Shown piece after piece: positions 39,186-53,400 of a DNA stretch of 64,000 nt. This DNA is from Setophaga petechia (taxonomy: Eukaryota > Chordata > Aves > Passeriformes > Parulidae): positions 61,036,930-61,100,929 of the forward strand of contig JANCRA010000001.1 in NCBI GenBank assembly GCA_024362935.1, written 5' to 3'. The notes under the pieces are model-generated. The model worked only from the letters and a program-made list of their open reading frames with translations, was not told the DNA's origin and ran no database searches. Each line of letters begins with the position of its first letter. Position 1 is the stretch's first letter. The position numbers and the translations under genes are program-made.

Positions 39186-42103
39186 CACTGCCAATGTCAC
39201 ATTCTGCTCCAGCAGGGCCCAAAGCCACATTCCCATCCTGTCTGCAGCAGGGTCCATCAGCTCTGACTGCACACTCCAGTCCTGCCAGTGCTGGGAGTCA
39301 CAGCAAAACTCCTCCCACTGAGACTTTACACACAAATTCCTGTTTCTGGAGAAAATGTGGGGAAATAATGTATTCCTCTCACAGGCAAGTGATGGATTAG
39401 GCAGCCCAAAAGATGTTCTGGCTCTGTCCTGAGCCTGTTGTGCTGTTTGCTTTCAGATTTAGGCAGCTTCTTAGCACAGAGCTACGAGTGCCATTTGTAC
39501 AACCAACACAGAGAGCTGGAAAAGTCCCCTGGATAATGGGGAGCTTTCAGTCCCCAGAAAGACTGAGGCAGCAATTCAGGATTCATGTGCAACTAAAGGA
39601 GAAAAAGGCCTGCAATTAATCAGATACTTCAGTAATTCCTAAACTTTTTCTGTGATTCTGCTTTCCTCAAGAATGTGTAAATGAGACTTCAAAAATACAC
39701 TTAATAATTTTTTTCTTTGTAATGAAGATAAAAATTCTGCTGCTAAAATGAGAGACACACTTGTAAGGAAATGAAAGTGCAGCTGGAAGGTGTGGTGGTA
39801 TTTGCTGTGTCACCATGCATTTATTAGCACGGCAGCTGCCACTCATCAGACAGAGGAAGAAAGCTGAGTAAAAAACATCTGCTGATTTCATCACTCATTT
39901 GATATTTTGATAAGAACTCAGCTAAATCACTGTCCAGTAACTGCTTATAAAACAGGAATTATGGAGAGGTTTATGGGAATAACATTGGATTTAAAAAGCT
40001 CTTTGCAGGCTTCTTTAAACAAGATACAAGACAGTGCATTGCAAATACAACACATCATTTCACAAGAAGAGGCTGGAGAACTGGAAATTTCCTCCAAGAA
40101 GTATAAAAACATAAATGGAAACATGACCTTGCAGGATTAGGACCTGGAACACGCTAAGCTGACAGATGTAAACTCAGGCATTCACAGAGATGTCACACAT
40201 GGTGAAAATGGGGTCAGTTCTCCAACACCAGCAAAGGTTCTAACTGAGAGAATCCCTGAGACAAAACCCATCAAGTGACAAATCCCAACTGCTGATTTGC
40301 CAGGTGTGTTTTGCCAGCCAAGCAGAGCTTTCCTGCCTGTGGACAGGTGGAGAAGCTTGTCCCATTCCCACTGCTCTGGATGGAACTTAACTGCTCATCA
40401 ATGGCTCCATCTATGGATCACTCCCATCAAGGAACTGGATTTTGTTGTACCAGCAGTGCCAACACCTCCCAAACAGCTCCAGAAAATCACCTGGGAGCAG
40501 ACAGCAACCTGGACTGGGCACTGGGCAGCTCTCATCAAGGGGAAGTGCTCACTGCAAACCCTCAGAGGAGCTGACCAAATGCCCACACCCCAGTAAGGAA
40601 TTCCTTCAATAAAGATCTAGGATAAGAAGCACATTTTGTCATTATCTTCCAAGAACTTGGAATAAACTGCTCCTGCTTGCCAGGGGGTTAGGATTCCTGC
40701 AGGCTGCCTCTCCCCAAAAATACCCTATCACTCCATTAGTATGAAATATTTGGATTCTCTAGTGGGACATAAAATATAGAACATTTCTGTAGATAAACAA
40801 GGGAAAGAACTTCACAGGTTAGGGAAAAAAGAGACACTCATTTCTGCAGGTGATACAGACTCTCAGAGTAACAAAGACAATTACTTTTTACAGAGTTTTT
40901 CTCTACAGTTCCAGAAGTAGAACAGAAGGAATTTTCCGCTGGGGTACGAGTATCTTATCATATCATTATCTCAAGCTTATTTCCTCATTTGGAAAAGTTA
41001 CTTTTCTATTACAGGCTCTTCAAAAATGGAATTAAGATGAGCAAATAAATATTATGAAATCAATTATAGTCTTAATATTGTTTTCCAATGACAGACCAGA
41101 GAACAGCATCATTTTATTTGGCTTGTCTGTTATACTGGTACTAACTTATCTGAACACATAAAATACACTGTACATTGCAAGTAATAAACAAGGATGGATG
41201 GAATGGATGGAATGGAGAAAGTAACATATTTTCCTCATTCCCTAAAAAAATGCCTATCTTTTAGTAAGTATAATCCCTGTTTTCCCACAGACTTCTGGTG
41301 TGATTGTTGCTATTAGTCCTTTTAGGATGAAATCCACACTAAGTGCTACACACATAAATGATTTGTAGCTGGCATTTAGATACTCAGCACCAAATGACCA
41401 TGCCCAGTTAGCTCAGTTCACATGAATCCACTAAAACACAGTGACTTGGGGGAGCTGGCCCACACATCCAGGGGGATTTAGTGCATGCCCCACCCTTTCA
41501 GAACAAAGTGCAATCCCCTGATGTACACCTCTGACTGATCTTTCTCTGACATGACACAAATGATATTAATGGACTCAATACAGCCCTACTGTGTTAGACT
41601 GCCCTGCATAATTACTCTGAATAACCTTTATTTTACATCCACCAGGTAATTTATGACAAGTCCCCATGTATATCGTTCAAGGTATTCAAGTGTTGCTGAA
41701 AGGGGCTTCACTTCTTAAATTATGGCTATATATGTAATTTTTTTTGTCTTCACAGAAGGTACTTCTTACCACACTAAAACAGACATAAATCTACATTGCT
41801 GACTCACCTCCATGGTTTGTACTAATTCAGATTTCATTCACATGCCATGAGTGGTCACATATTTTAATGAAGTCTTTTGCAGTAAATACAACCCATGTCA
41901 GAAACTTTTTAAAAACAAAAATAAAAATTAGAACTGGTTTGCTGTGTATGATTTGGAATATTAATTCATCAGGTTAATATCCGTTTACTCAGGAGCCTTA
42001 AACTTCCTTTGTAACTCCTGCTCTGCATTTTCAGGGGTCATTGTTGGACAGAGAGCTGTGCAATGTTCATTCAAGTCAACCTGTGCTGGGACCTTGGAAA
42101 AGT

Positions 42104-42139
42104 CCAGCTGTAAACACTGATCCAGCTGTAAATACTGCT
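42104..42139 (+). repeat. Imperfect 18-bp tandem duplication
   Basis: CCAGCTGTAAACACTGAT is followed directly by CCAGCTGTAAATACTGCT. The copies differ at a few positions. Each carries a CAGCTG E-box. Confidence 0.8.
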
Positions 42140-45100
42140 CAGCCTAATCACAACAGTCTGGCTCTTACTGACATCACACCTCCCCTTCTGCCTCACCAGT
42201 GCCTTTGGAAGGCTCCAAGCAGCTTCACTTACCTGGGAAAGCAGCCCATGGCAGCTCCTTGGCAGAACAGACAATGCTTGGCCAGTGATGTCACATTATA
42301 AACAGCAGGGGGAAAGTGTTGATTTTTCCATCAGAAACACCATGAAAGAGTCTTCCTCTGAAATATCTCTGTCTAACATCCCAAAACCAAAAACACCATG
42401 GCAAATGATTAACTGAAGTGCAGAGAGAGGAATAATTATTTTCCAGAACAGCAGACATGTTTCTTACCCTTTGTTCAGTGGTCCCAACAGATGTCGTTCC
42501 CTGAACTGGACTCCCCCCACTCTTCTGGATTTGTGGTTTCACTGAAGAGCTAAGTCCCACAGGATGACTCTGTTGATTGAATTGACAGGTTAGTGGTGAT
42601 CTGAACTGAATCTATGTTAAATCAGATGATGATATCCTGGGTCTCAAAATAAAGAATAGATAAAATATTGGTGAAGGTAGGTTTTCATTAAAACATTTTA
42701 GAATAAAAGTTTTGTCAAATTCAAGCTTTGCACAATTGGTAGAACTGATCTCCTATAAATTGAACCTTTAGCACTTGCTTTAAAATATGCCTGTACTATT
42801 TTTTTTTCATACTGTGAAATCCTCCAAGAAATCATAAACAAATTACCATTCAGCAAAAGCACGGATAACAAATCTGACCTGTCTGAAAGCCTAGGAGAAG
42901 GAAAACAGACATTAGGGAGGAGCTTTCCTTATTCTAGAAAAATCCCAACAGGAGAGGCAGCACCCTGCCATGAACTGAAGGCATATCTGTGCTTTATCAC
43001 CCTTCTTTCCAAGGTCTGGTTTGATCTCCATCCAATGGATCTTAAGGAAGGATGGATTGAGCTGCTGCCTTTACAAGGGGAGATGAATGCAGCAGCTCCA
43101 CCAGAGACAGAGTCTCAGAGTTAGGGAAGTGTTTGAGGCCTGAGCAGCTGGAAGGGTTTCCTTGCCCTGTGGCTAGATTTCCATGTAGGAAAACCAGAGA
43201 AGAGAATTCACTTAAGGAGAGCTGCTGGTTGGAGAGCCTCCCTTGGAGGTGCACTCAGCAGGGCAGAAGCTGTGACAGGAATCAGCTCCTGTCTCTGTGG
43301 GCACTCAGCCTCCAGCCTTTACAGCCCATCTGTCCTTTCCAGAAGCAAGCACAGTTTTAGCAAATTTGTGTGACAAAAGCCTGCAAGGGAACTCCTGTCG
43401 CTTTTTATCTCTGTGTTCCCTTCCAGCCCTGCTAGATTTCCCTCATCTAATCTAATAATCTATTAACAAAGACTTTTTTAAAATTCCTCCCAGAGAATTT
43501 CACTCTCAGCCTCTGAGAGTGGCAGCTGATCCCTAAACCTGCCTTCTGTTCCCTGAGCAAAGGCCAGGCTGATCCCTCACCCACCTGGCCAGGCTTCCTG
43601 CTATGAAGAGGATCTCCTTGGAGCAGAGAGCAAAGAGCATCTGGACCTTTGTACACAGCAGTGAACTCTGGGCTGGGCAGAGTGACCTGACCCAGGAGCA
43701 GCTCAGGAGCAGCCTCAGGGGTGCTCTGCATCTCAGGCAGCTGTGGGAAATGTCCATAGGTAAATAAATAAAGCACAAAATGCTCACACCCAGAACTGAG
43801 CTAAGGCTCCCAGGAGTTCCCAGGTCACCAATCCTGTCACTGATTCCTGTGCCTGACGTCCCAAGCTGAAAGCAGCTCCCCCATTTCCCACCCAGACAGA
43901 AATGGGGCAGTCCCTGCTGTCTGCAGGAAATGCTCTGAGCCCTCTTCCCCTCTTTCCCCACCCCAAATGTCCCACCCAAACCACAGAGCTCCTCTGGAGT
44001 CAGAGCTGCTTTGGGGCCAGGCTCTGCATATCCAACAGGAGGTGTGGAATATTTCTGAGGGATGAAGTGTCCTTGGCAAAGCCAACTTTTGTACCACTGG
44101 GTATTAACCACTGATTTCCCATAAAACTTCATTTGTTTCCTGTCTAATTCTGCCTAGCACGAACAGTTTTAAACAACCTATTGCAACTTCTCTACTTGCT
44201 TGCCTTTCATTTTCTCTCAGAAATTAAATACATTACACCAGCATATCCTTAATGTTTATTATAGAATTAATGACTTATTCAGACATAAAAATACTTTGAG
44301 CCCTGTTGTGATATGTACAATGGTATAATAGATAACCCAAATTCAGACAGTAAATGTGATGCCAGAAAACAGCAATACATATTTTACTGGGAGAAACTTG
44401 TGCTCTTCAGATGTGGCTTTGATTTAATATCTCTTTGGGCACTGTAGTTTAGCTGATTTAACTTTTAGTCAAGAAGATGAGTAATAAGGATTTAAACGAT
44501 ATGGTTTTCAAACTGCAAATTAGTTATCTGACTGGTTTTCACTTACAATAATGTAAAAGTACTGAAGTATTTAATTTATTGGTATAGCAAGCAGTGCCTT
44601 AATCAATTTAAATTTCTTCTTCTCTTTTTATTCTTTCAGTAGATTAACAGAGTTGTATCAACTGATACAGTTCATTCTACTTCGACTGAGCTTTTACAGA
44701 GGGAAAGGAGGTGACCACTCAATGTAAATGTGAGGGGAAAAATTCTTTCTCAAATTAGGATCTCTTCACAGATCCTGATCTGGTTTGTACTGTTGCTGAA
44801 ATCAAGCCTTTGTAGACCAAGAACATTGTGATCACAAGATGAACTTCTGAGAAGATAACAAAATTAAGGCATGCATATCAAAAAGAATGAATCAGGTATG
44901 TCTTTCAGAATGAGGATAATGGATGAAACCTACAGTGATCATTGGGAAACCTCAGTGAAATAAGAATATTTTCATACTGGAGCAACACATTTCTAATTTG
45001 ATATTAGTTTCTCAGTAACCTTGACTAAATATTACAGACTGCAAGGTGGACATCCTCAAACATTTGCCTGTGATATGGAGAACAGACTGTGCCCATTGGA

Positions 45101-48100
45101 GGAGCTGAATCATGCAAGATCCTTTCCAGCAGAAGCACATCTGGCATTCCCCATGGCTGCCAAGCAGATGTTTGAAGGAAGTCCCTTTAAGGAAGGGTGA
45201 GAAGATCCATTTTGGCAATGGGAGCCCTGCCCAAAGGGTGAATGAGCTGGTGGGCAGCCCTGGGCACACACTGCTGAGCTCTGCACACTCAGGGCCTGCC
45301 AAGCACTGGCACCAGCCCAGGTGAAGGAGCCCCTGCTCCATCCTGCCCTGGTGATGGATGCAGGCACACACAGGGGCACAGAGGTGAGAGCCAACAGCCC
45401 CAGAGCTGCATTCATCCAACATCCAAGCACAATTCCACTCTGCATTCCCTGCCTTGTTCCCAACTGAGCTGCTGTGGGTGTAAATCCATGGGCATGGCTG
45501 ATTCCCCAGGACTGAAATAAATGGCTGCTCCTTTCCTGCCCTGCCAGGGCTGCCCAGCCAATGGAGTCCTAGAAAAGGGAGCTGCTTTCAGTTCTGGCTT
45601 ACCAGCACTGGCATCAACTCAGCTCTCCCTGCAAAATCTTCATGGCTGATGAGGCAGAGAGCAGCAAAGGCACAACTTTGGCTTTCAGACCACAGACGAA
45701 GCTTCCAAAGGTTTCTGCTCTTTCTTTTGTCTCTGACAATTAAAAACAGATTAAAGCAGAGTCACTGTAAGCAGCACATCTGCAAGCACAAACCATCTTT
45801 ATGCTGTACACAGGCAGAATCCCACTTGGAGATGGAGCACTGAGACAGAGTCCCTTCTCAGAGCCTGTGTATTTCAGAGAAGTGTTGTAGAGAGCTCTCT
45901 CCACCCCACTGATGGCATCTCTGACACGGCATCCACTGCCACAGCCTGCTCTCCTGCTGCTCTCCCTCTGCTGTGTCTGACAGCATTTTTAGCATTTCAC
46001 TGACCTAAAAATGGCTTCTGCCTGTTCCTGAAAATGCAAAAACAGGTTCCACTAAAAACAGCACTTAGGGGGAAATGAGGATTAAAGAGCAGGCAGCACT
46101 TAAACCATGTAAATGTGAGTGATGTCAAACTGACTGCAGTGACAGAGCTCAAGAGCAATCTAATGGTGCTTTCTGCTCTTTCAAGTGAAGCATTTAAACA
46201 TTGCCATGTAAGGCTGTTTCAAATGCACATTCTGTGACACTTTAATTCAAGCTACAGTAGTGGTTTGATAAATCTCCTATTTCTGACTGGCACACAGCAA
46301 AAGATCTCCCACACCTCTGTGTGTTGAGTCCTGTAAATTTAATAGCATTTTTTTACACTGTGTATCCTGTAACATTTCTGTGCTGGAAAACCTCAACTTA
46401 TAAAATCAGCGTCTCTATAATTTTTGCTGTACCCTGCAGCCAGACCATAACATGTGGCACATTTAAAGGCCTAAAATTTGCAGCTTTAAAATTTCTCTGA
46501 CTGGAATAATTAGATACTGCCTTGTATGCCTGCTACAATGTTTTGCACATAAATTACTTATAAACCACTGTGAGATTCAAACACGAATTTGACAGGGAAA
46601 AATAGGTATTAACTCCTGTGAGTAATTTAGGCATGTCAAAACTATAAATTGTTGCCTTACTTTTTTCTTTTTATGACTTGTGACACAATAATGGATTACC
46701 TCTGCACACTGTTTTCTACTTAGGTTATGATTTTTGTCATTCAAATAAAGGCAGAGCAAGAAAGAATGAAAATAAATTATTATGGTTCAGTGTAAACTAT
46801 TTGCTGATAGTCTTAAAAAGGAAATTAATATAAAAAATATATTCCTAAATTTCAATTCTAGTAATGAGAACTGTAACCTTAAGGGAAAAATCATGTAAAA
46901 TTAACTAATGTATATTTAGTTTTGGTACAATTATTTAATTCTCCATGCTGAAACATCTGACAGCAACTCACATATGATGACCTTGAAGTTCTAAAAATAA
47001 CAACTAAAATTTTTACCTTTCCTCTCCACCATTACAGTTCAGTGTCACTACAATTCACTCACCTAATGCCATTTTCCCAGTTGGTTGTAATTCTTGTCAC
47101 AGAAATGAAGAATTTGAAACCTTTTCCAGATCACTTTTAGCATTCTGCATTTGATTCCATTGCTCATTCCGTCTCCTCATTCATCTACAGGCACAATCTC
47201 TGAATACATTTTGTAAGGGTTCACTGAGCCAACCAAGTAAAATATGGAATAATAACAAAATGAAACTTCTCTTTCCTTGCTGAATGGTGTGTTACCACAT
47301 ATCACTAGAAGACATCCCAATTCTTATAAATCACACTGCCCCAGGCATTAGAAAGGAGAATGACTCAGGAGAAAAGGAAAAATATCATTGGTGTGCTCTT
47401 AAAGTAATGTCAGAGTCACTGGCAGATGCCTGCAAGTGTGACTGCACTGTGACATGCAGGTGTATTTCACTGGTTGTGCAAGAGATTGTAGCAGGGTACT
47501 CTATTTTAACAGCAGAATGATGCACTCCGCTAACTCTGCATCCCCATTCTGAGCCTGACTCCAAATTCCATCATAAAGCCAGCATTCCATGGATTCTGTT
47601 GAGCAAAGGGTCAGCAAACTCACCATGCAGTCACAGAGCCTGTTAAGATTTCCTGAGGTGACTTTTCCTTCAAGTACTGAGAAGTTTCAGGAGGAAGGTC
47701 AAAGTCCTCTGGTTTGCCAGTGAATTTGTCCTTCAGCTCAGCCTCTCCTTGCAGAGAGGTTTCCTGCAGCACAGAGCTGCCCCGTGCCCCTCTGTGCCTT
47801 GCACAAGGTCCAAGTCTCTCAAAGCCCAAATCTCCCAGGGACAGAATTAATAACAGACTGCCAGGAAGTACCACAGCCCAGCTCTCATCCCTTTTCCCTC
47901 CAACACACCTTCTCAAGGAATGAAACATGCTGCAAACACAAGCTGAAACATGGGGAAATGCAAAATGTGGGGAGCCTGTGGTACCCTAAACACAAATTTA
48001 AATTGTCAAACCACGACAACTGCCTGGGGCAGAACTCTCTGAGAGGATTTGTGCTCAGCTCAGCACAGGGAGAGGTCAATGCTCAGATGAATTTTTTCCA

Positions 48101-49610
48101 GGCAGGCAGAGCTCAGTGTCCTTCCCTGTGCTCAATGGGTGCCCCCAGGCTCCCTTCACTCCCCCTATTTACTGCCCTGAATGATCCAGGGCCACTCAGC
48201 CACTCAAACAAACAAGGAGGTGCACATTGACATCTGGGAAAAAAACTCTCACAAATGCTTCCCATCATTTTAGACCAGGATTTTTAACATGGGAAGCTTC
48301 CCTGAGAACTGAGTTCCTTCAAGAGATTTTCTCCTATTTTAAGATGTGACCCATCTTCTGTGTGGAAGAAGGACTTTTTTAACCCTGTTCATTTCTGGCT
48401 TCATTGGTGACTCTGGTGTGAGGCATTTGAGCAATGGTGTGTAATACTTGCCAACAGCCCTGAGGGTCCTGAACCCCACACAATTCTGCAATTTCAAAAC
48501 TTCATGGACTCACTTTAGTATTTTCCACCATGCCTCTGTACAGTGGTGCAAAGCACAGAGCATCTGAGAATTCAATCACACCAAGAGGTGTCATTTGTAT
48601 CAGAAACCAGGTTTCAATATTGGAAAGGTTTCAGTATTGTTATTCTTCTACTTAAAATGCTTCTGGTTTTATGTCTAACATGAGGTGTTGCTTCAATAAG
48701 CCAGAGAAGCATTTGCAGTTTCTCTGCTGCATCATGAACTTTTATACATACACAGATCTGTCCATCCAAGCACCTCCAAACCTGATGTAACAACTCTGTC
48801 ATTTCTCATTCCATCAGAGCTCCTCTACTTATTCAAAGCAATGTTACCAAACTGTTTTCTACTTTTACTCTTACTAGATGGATAAGTGCAGAAGGTAAAC
48901 AATATGAATTTAACTTTCTTTTTCTAACAGAAATAATATAGGCTGTTGTACTAAAACCTAAAAAAACAGATTTACTGATATTTGAGATGCACCTGTAATT
49001 CTATTTCTCCTCTTAGCAAGGCGAGAACAGAGCATCATGGGTTGGGAAGTTTGCCTTTCTTTTCCACTCCTAAATATTATCTTTGCAGTTAGAAAACGTG
49101 TAGTGTTTAAAAAACACAGCACAGTAGCTGTGAAATGTGGTATTGCATCTGGGCACCATCCATTTTCAAGAAATGCCATCTACAGGACTGAATTTGGATC
49201 TATTTTGGGAAGAAGCCAGGACTTCCAACACTCAGTTTAAAATTTGGCTATTTTTCTCTTCCTTTGTTTATAAAATCCTGTCGATTTGTGGGAAGAAAAA
49301 GCTGTTCTGAACGTGATGTGTTTATAATCAACAAGATGGTCTAGAGAGATTTGGACTTTCAGACATTTGGATTGAATTTCAGTTGTGTCTCAGCACAGTA
49401 ATTGATTATCTCAAAAATCATTCTACCTTCAGCTCAAGTCTATCAGACCAGACAATTCAAAATGTTTTTAAAAGCCAGGCTATTTTAACCACTTCGCAGA
49501 ATGCCAGTCTACCAGATGGAGACAGAAAACCCTAGCAAGGAAATAATGGAATTATTATATTACTTTAGACCTCGGAAGTCTTTCCATAGATAAAAACATC
49601 TGCTGTGTCT

Positions 49611-49670
49611 ATGTGTGTGCATATGTTTAACAAAAAAAGGCTGGCCTGTCTGTGTGCACATGTGTACATG
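49611..49670. repeat. Two alternating purine-pyrimidine tracts
   Basis: 49,611-49,626 and 49,651-49,670 are runs of strict purine-pyrimidine alternation, mostly TG/CA steps with a few TA. The second is 20 nt long. Such tracts can adopt Z-DNA under supercoiling, but they are short. Confidence 0.7.
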
Positions 49671-50084
49671 TCTACACACAGTCTAACAGCTGAAGGCTTT
49701 GCATTTGAGAAAGCTATTTCAGAAAAAAACTACTTTTTATTCATGTTCATATAGATTTCACTGATGTTCCCATGGAAAAAAGATATTAAAGAGTGAAAGA
49801 AGTTCTGCTAACACATGAATTAACAAAGTCCAGTTTCTTCTGAGTTTAGTCTGCTTGTTCCTTATGTCAGAGCCAGAGAAGGTCTGGCCTACATCTTCCC
49901 AACCACTGGAGAACAAAAAGGGACCTCTCACCAAGAGGGAAGAACAGCCGGTGTCACAACAATGGGGTCACACAGACAGACAGATGGACCCCTTCCCTTG
50001 CTCCATCTCCTCCGCCATTGCCCTGTATGATTCCACAAGTCTTGTTTCCACAGGAAACCGCACTGAAGTCTGTCAGACACAAAC

Positions 50085-50155
50085 CTGGACTCGCCGTTCC
50101 CCGCGGGCAGCGCGTCCCTGCAGAGCGGCTGGGAGGCAGCGGGGCGGGGTCATCC
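50085..50155. other. Small CpG-rich patch
   Basis: Nine CpGs in 70 bp, including CCCCGCGGGCAGCGCG and a GGGGCGGGG GC box, in an otherwise CpG-poor region. A minisatellite begins about 90 bp to the right. It might be a small regulatory site; no transcript start can be assigned. Confidence 0.45.
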
Positions 50156-50246
50156 TCACTCCACAGGAGAAACAATCCACAGCACAGGCACCTTCCCTTC
50201 TTTGTGTGCCCCACCAGCAACTCTGGGGAGAGGAAATGCATTAAAT

Positions 50247-50431
50247 GTTCACTTAATGGTGAGAGCCACCACCAGGATCAGGGATGTTCATTTCCTGGTG
50301 AGAGCCATCCCCACGATCAGGGATGTTCATTTCCTGGTGAGAGCCATCCCCACGATCAGGGATGCTCATTTAATGGTGAGAGCCATCACCAGGATCAGGG
50401 ATGTTCATTTAATGGTGAGAGCCATCACCAG
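50247..50431 (+). repeat. 39-bp minisatellite, about 4.7 units
   Basis: A partial unit (50,247-50,275) is followed by full units starting at 50,276, 50,315, 50,354 and 50,393. The unit begins GATCAGGGATGTTCATTT and continues with TGGTGAGAGCCATC and CCCACGATC or ACCAGGATC. Two variants group together: units with TTTCCTGG and CCCACG, and units with TTTAATGG and CACCAGG. Because 39 is a multiple of three, frames stay open through the array, producing repeated peptides such as GESHHQDQGCSFN that should not be read as a protein. Confidence 0.94.
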
Positions 50432-53400
50432 GACCAAGGGGAAATGAAGCTTTAGAGCTGCAATCCAGGCAGGAACATTTTCCCTTCCTCTTCCCAGCCC
50501 AGCCCAGCTGTGCTGGCAGCCAAGCCCTGCCACTGCAGGGCCTGGGCAGACGCTGGCACACATTTCCTCTGCCCTGACCCTGGCAGTGCCCACAGCTGCA
50601 TTCTGGCCTCTCAGGACACTGCAGGGACCCCTCCCCTCAGGCAGGCTGGGCTCACCTCCCTATTTGTGAGGAGAGCTCAGCTCCATGAGCCTGGGGGATC
50701 TTCTGCCTTTTGCCTGCTCCTTGTTCTGCCTCCTTGCCAAGGACGCTGAAGTGATTTCATTTTTTTGTTACATATACAAATGCAGGCTGCAAGTCCAGCT
50801 TCTAAGGCTAACACCTTGTGAGAAAGTCCTCTTCTATCACAGGTCAAGTAAAGCAATTTGTTCTGTACTCACTCAGTTTTCAGAATGTTATTTTAAGCCC
50901 CAGATGGATCACTGAGATTCCAGGCTGTCCTGACACAGAGGCAAAACCACCCAAACCTGTGTCAATGAGGCACAGATATTAAATCTCCTGCTTATGTGAA
51001 ATATCCCTCTTGTATAGCATCTTAAATCTCAGCCTCAGCCAGGATTTCAGAGGGTAGTTTCCTCTGCATCAGGGCTCTTTCTATTTCTGTATCACAAAAT
51101 GTGCTCACCTTTGCACCCTCTTGCAGTCAGAGCCAGCATATTCCATGGGGTTTAAGTAACTGTGTAAAAACCAGATTTTTTTGGAGTAGCATGGGCGTGT
51201 CAGTTCCCCCAGACTGTGACACAGTTTATTTCAATTGAGCTGGCCTCTGTTTTGGGTAGGACTGCACTTGGTGGGTCTTTATTCCAAGCTGAATCCAGCA
51301 ATGCCAGCTCAAAAATGTGGCTGGTGAGGATTGCTTCACACAGACTCCAAAATCACACGCTGTGTATGGGACTCATCAACTCCTGACCATCCCAATTCTG
51401 GATAAAGCAGGTGAATGCAAAAAAAAAAAAGCCACTGGCAACACAAGAAACCAGGCTCCGGCCCAAACTGATCTCCACAGACAAGACTGAGACAAATGTC
51501 ACATTCTGTGGCCAGCACCTCTACAGGACTCCAGAACTGATTGCAATTAGGGTCAGGCACATATGCAAAGAACCCTGCAGAGTTAATAATACTGAAATGA
51601 GTTCCTTCAATTTCAACTTTCAGATGCAAAATATAGCCATTTAATATCCATGGACACCACTAATATTATTTTGCCTTTTCTTTCTGAAAGTCAGTGAAAG
51701 AGATGGGAAACAGAACACACATCCCAATCTAATGCTTGCAGTTCAAATAATCACAGTCAATCAGCTGTGTGCATGTCCACAGTCACTACAAAAAATATAC
51801 AGAAAAAAATCTCAACAATGTTTCTCCTGACCAGTATTACTCAGATTATACAGCTGTTAAAAGTAAATGTTATATTTATCTTTTACGTGTGCTCTCTGAG
51901 GAAATTTAAGAAAAACCATGATGAACAATACCCTGGGTTTAATGAAGATAATAGCACAGATGTAGACTGACCTGATTTTAGTCATGCTCTGTACATTTGA
52001 GAAGCATTAGAAACCATCAATAGGGCTCATATATCTAATAGATAAATTCAAATTTCCACTACTTTCCTGCACACAACAAGCAAAAGCTGCTATGGAATAA
52101 AAAATGAAATACACAACAAAAGAGGACTTTTTAATTCCTAAAGAATGCAGTATAAAAGTCATAAGAAAAATTTAAAAACAAGAATAAATTCATTTTAAGG
52201 ACTGTTATTTCTAGTGTTTTGCCATTAGCATCCAAATTCTGAAAATAAGAAATAGCAGCTGCTTGGAAGCAGGATCTAAAAATAGAACAGCATTTTACTG
52301 CAATAGGAGGCTGAAAAGGTACAGATTAGTGCTGAAACAAAAGAAAGAATTTAAGGAATATTTTTACTTGATGTGATTTGCCAGGAACACTACAGAAATT
52401 CAGAACAGGTGTCAGGAACTCAGTGGAAATGCACCTCTTAAATCCACACTCACATCCGCCCTCTTGCTTTCACACACCAATTGTTCACAGGGAAAACCCT
52501 TAAATACACATCCCAGTGTCCAGTCATTTCTCAGACAGACTTCCTCAGAATTTCGATCCACAGAGACTCTGATTTGGCAGCCATACACAACAGCATCAGG
52601 AGGCTCTGCTGGTTTCACCTGGAATGAGTTCAAACATCCCCTTTGCAAACAGCATCCAAAGGAATGGGAGGATGCTTTTAATTAAGAGCTCTACAATTAA
52701 ATATCAAACAACACATCCCAGTCTCAGGCTGACCAGGAAGTGATGCTTGGATCTCTCCTGACATCAGTTCTTTCTTCACCTTCTGCCTCTCCTGTCCTTG
52801 TCCTGCTTTCAACCACAATTTCCCTCAGCTAATGCTGCATGCTGCAGTGTGCACAAAGGCAAAATGTGTTCCAAAGGAATTCAATAAAAAAGCTGTTCCC
52901 CTGCATTAAGGCACCAGTATTAACCTTCTCTAATTCTTTTCATGTACTCTTCTTTGATTAAGGATTTTTTAATTGTACTATAATGTTAAATGCTCCCCAT
53001 CTGTTCAGGAGGGTGGTGCCATTCTCCAGAGGCAAGAATGAACTCAGAGGGATTTGCTCTGGAGGTGACTTTTGGTGCTTTGGTGCTGCTGGCTGATGCT
53101 TCCATCACAAGCACTGTATAAATATCACCAATTGTATGGGGCACTTGGCAACAGATAAAGGAATGGCACTGACTGGACCCTATGGATAATGTGTGAATGT
53201 CCTGGAATGAGACAGTCTGCTCTGTGCCCCAGACAGATCCTCCCATTAGTGATATTGGGATAATTTCCATCATTATGAGGAGTTCATTGTGCTAAGGCAG
53301 TAAAAGCACATCCCCCCAGTTTTATTTATTGTCTGCTCTAATTTTGTTATTTCAGTTTAACAGATTTATGTTCCAGGTGTAATAGAGGTTTGAATTCATA

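Larger units (their letters stand above)
29342..50084. other. Mostly AT-rich unique non-coding DNA, 20.7 kb
   Basis: No gene, structural RNA or intact transposon recognised. GC-richer islands occur around 32.2-32.6, 38.9-39.3, 40.3-40.6, 43.1-44.1 and 45.1-45.6 kb, where longer open frames cluster on both strands without recognisable products. Stretches at about 34.1-35.6 and 37.5-38.5 kb are dense in ATTA/TAAT motifs and could be conserved enhancers. Isolated splice-site-like pairs exist (36,985-37,076 and 39,076-39,136) but do not chain into a gene. It could be an intron of a large gene or a gene desert. Confidence 0.45.

Noticed and set aside
39650..39675. CR1-like 3' end (TTTCTGTGATTCTG)
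   Set aside because: Only a single short match to the CR1 terminal octamer; no CR1 body sequence is recognisable next to it.
50018..50455. Open frame with repeated GESHHQDQGCSFN-like peptide
   Set aside because: Produced by the 39-bp minisatellite, whose length is a multiple of three; two plus-strand frames are equally open.
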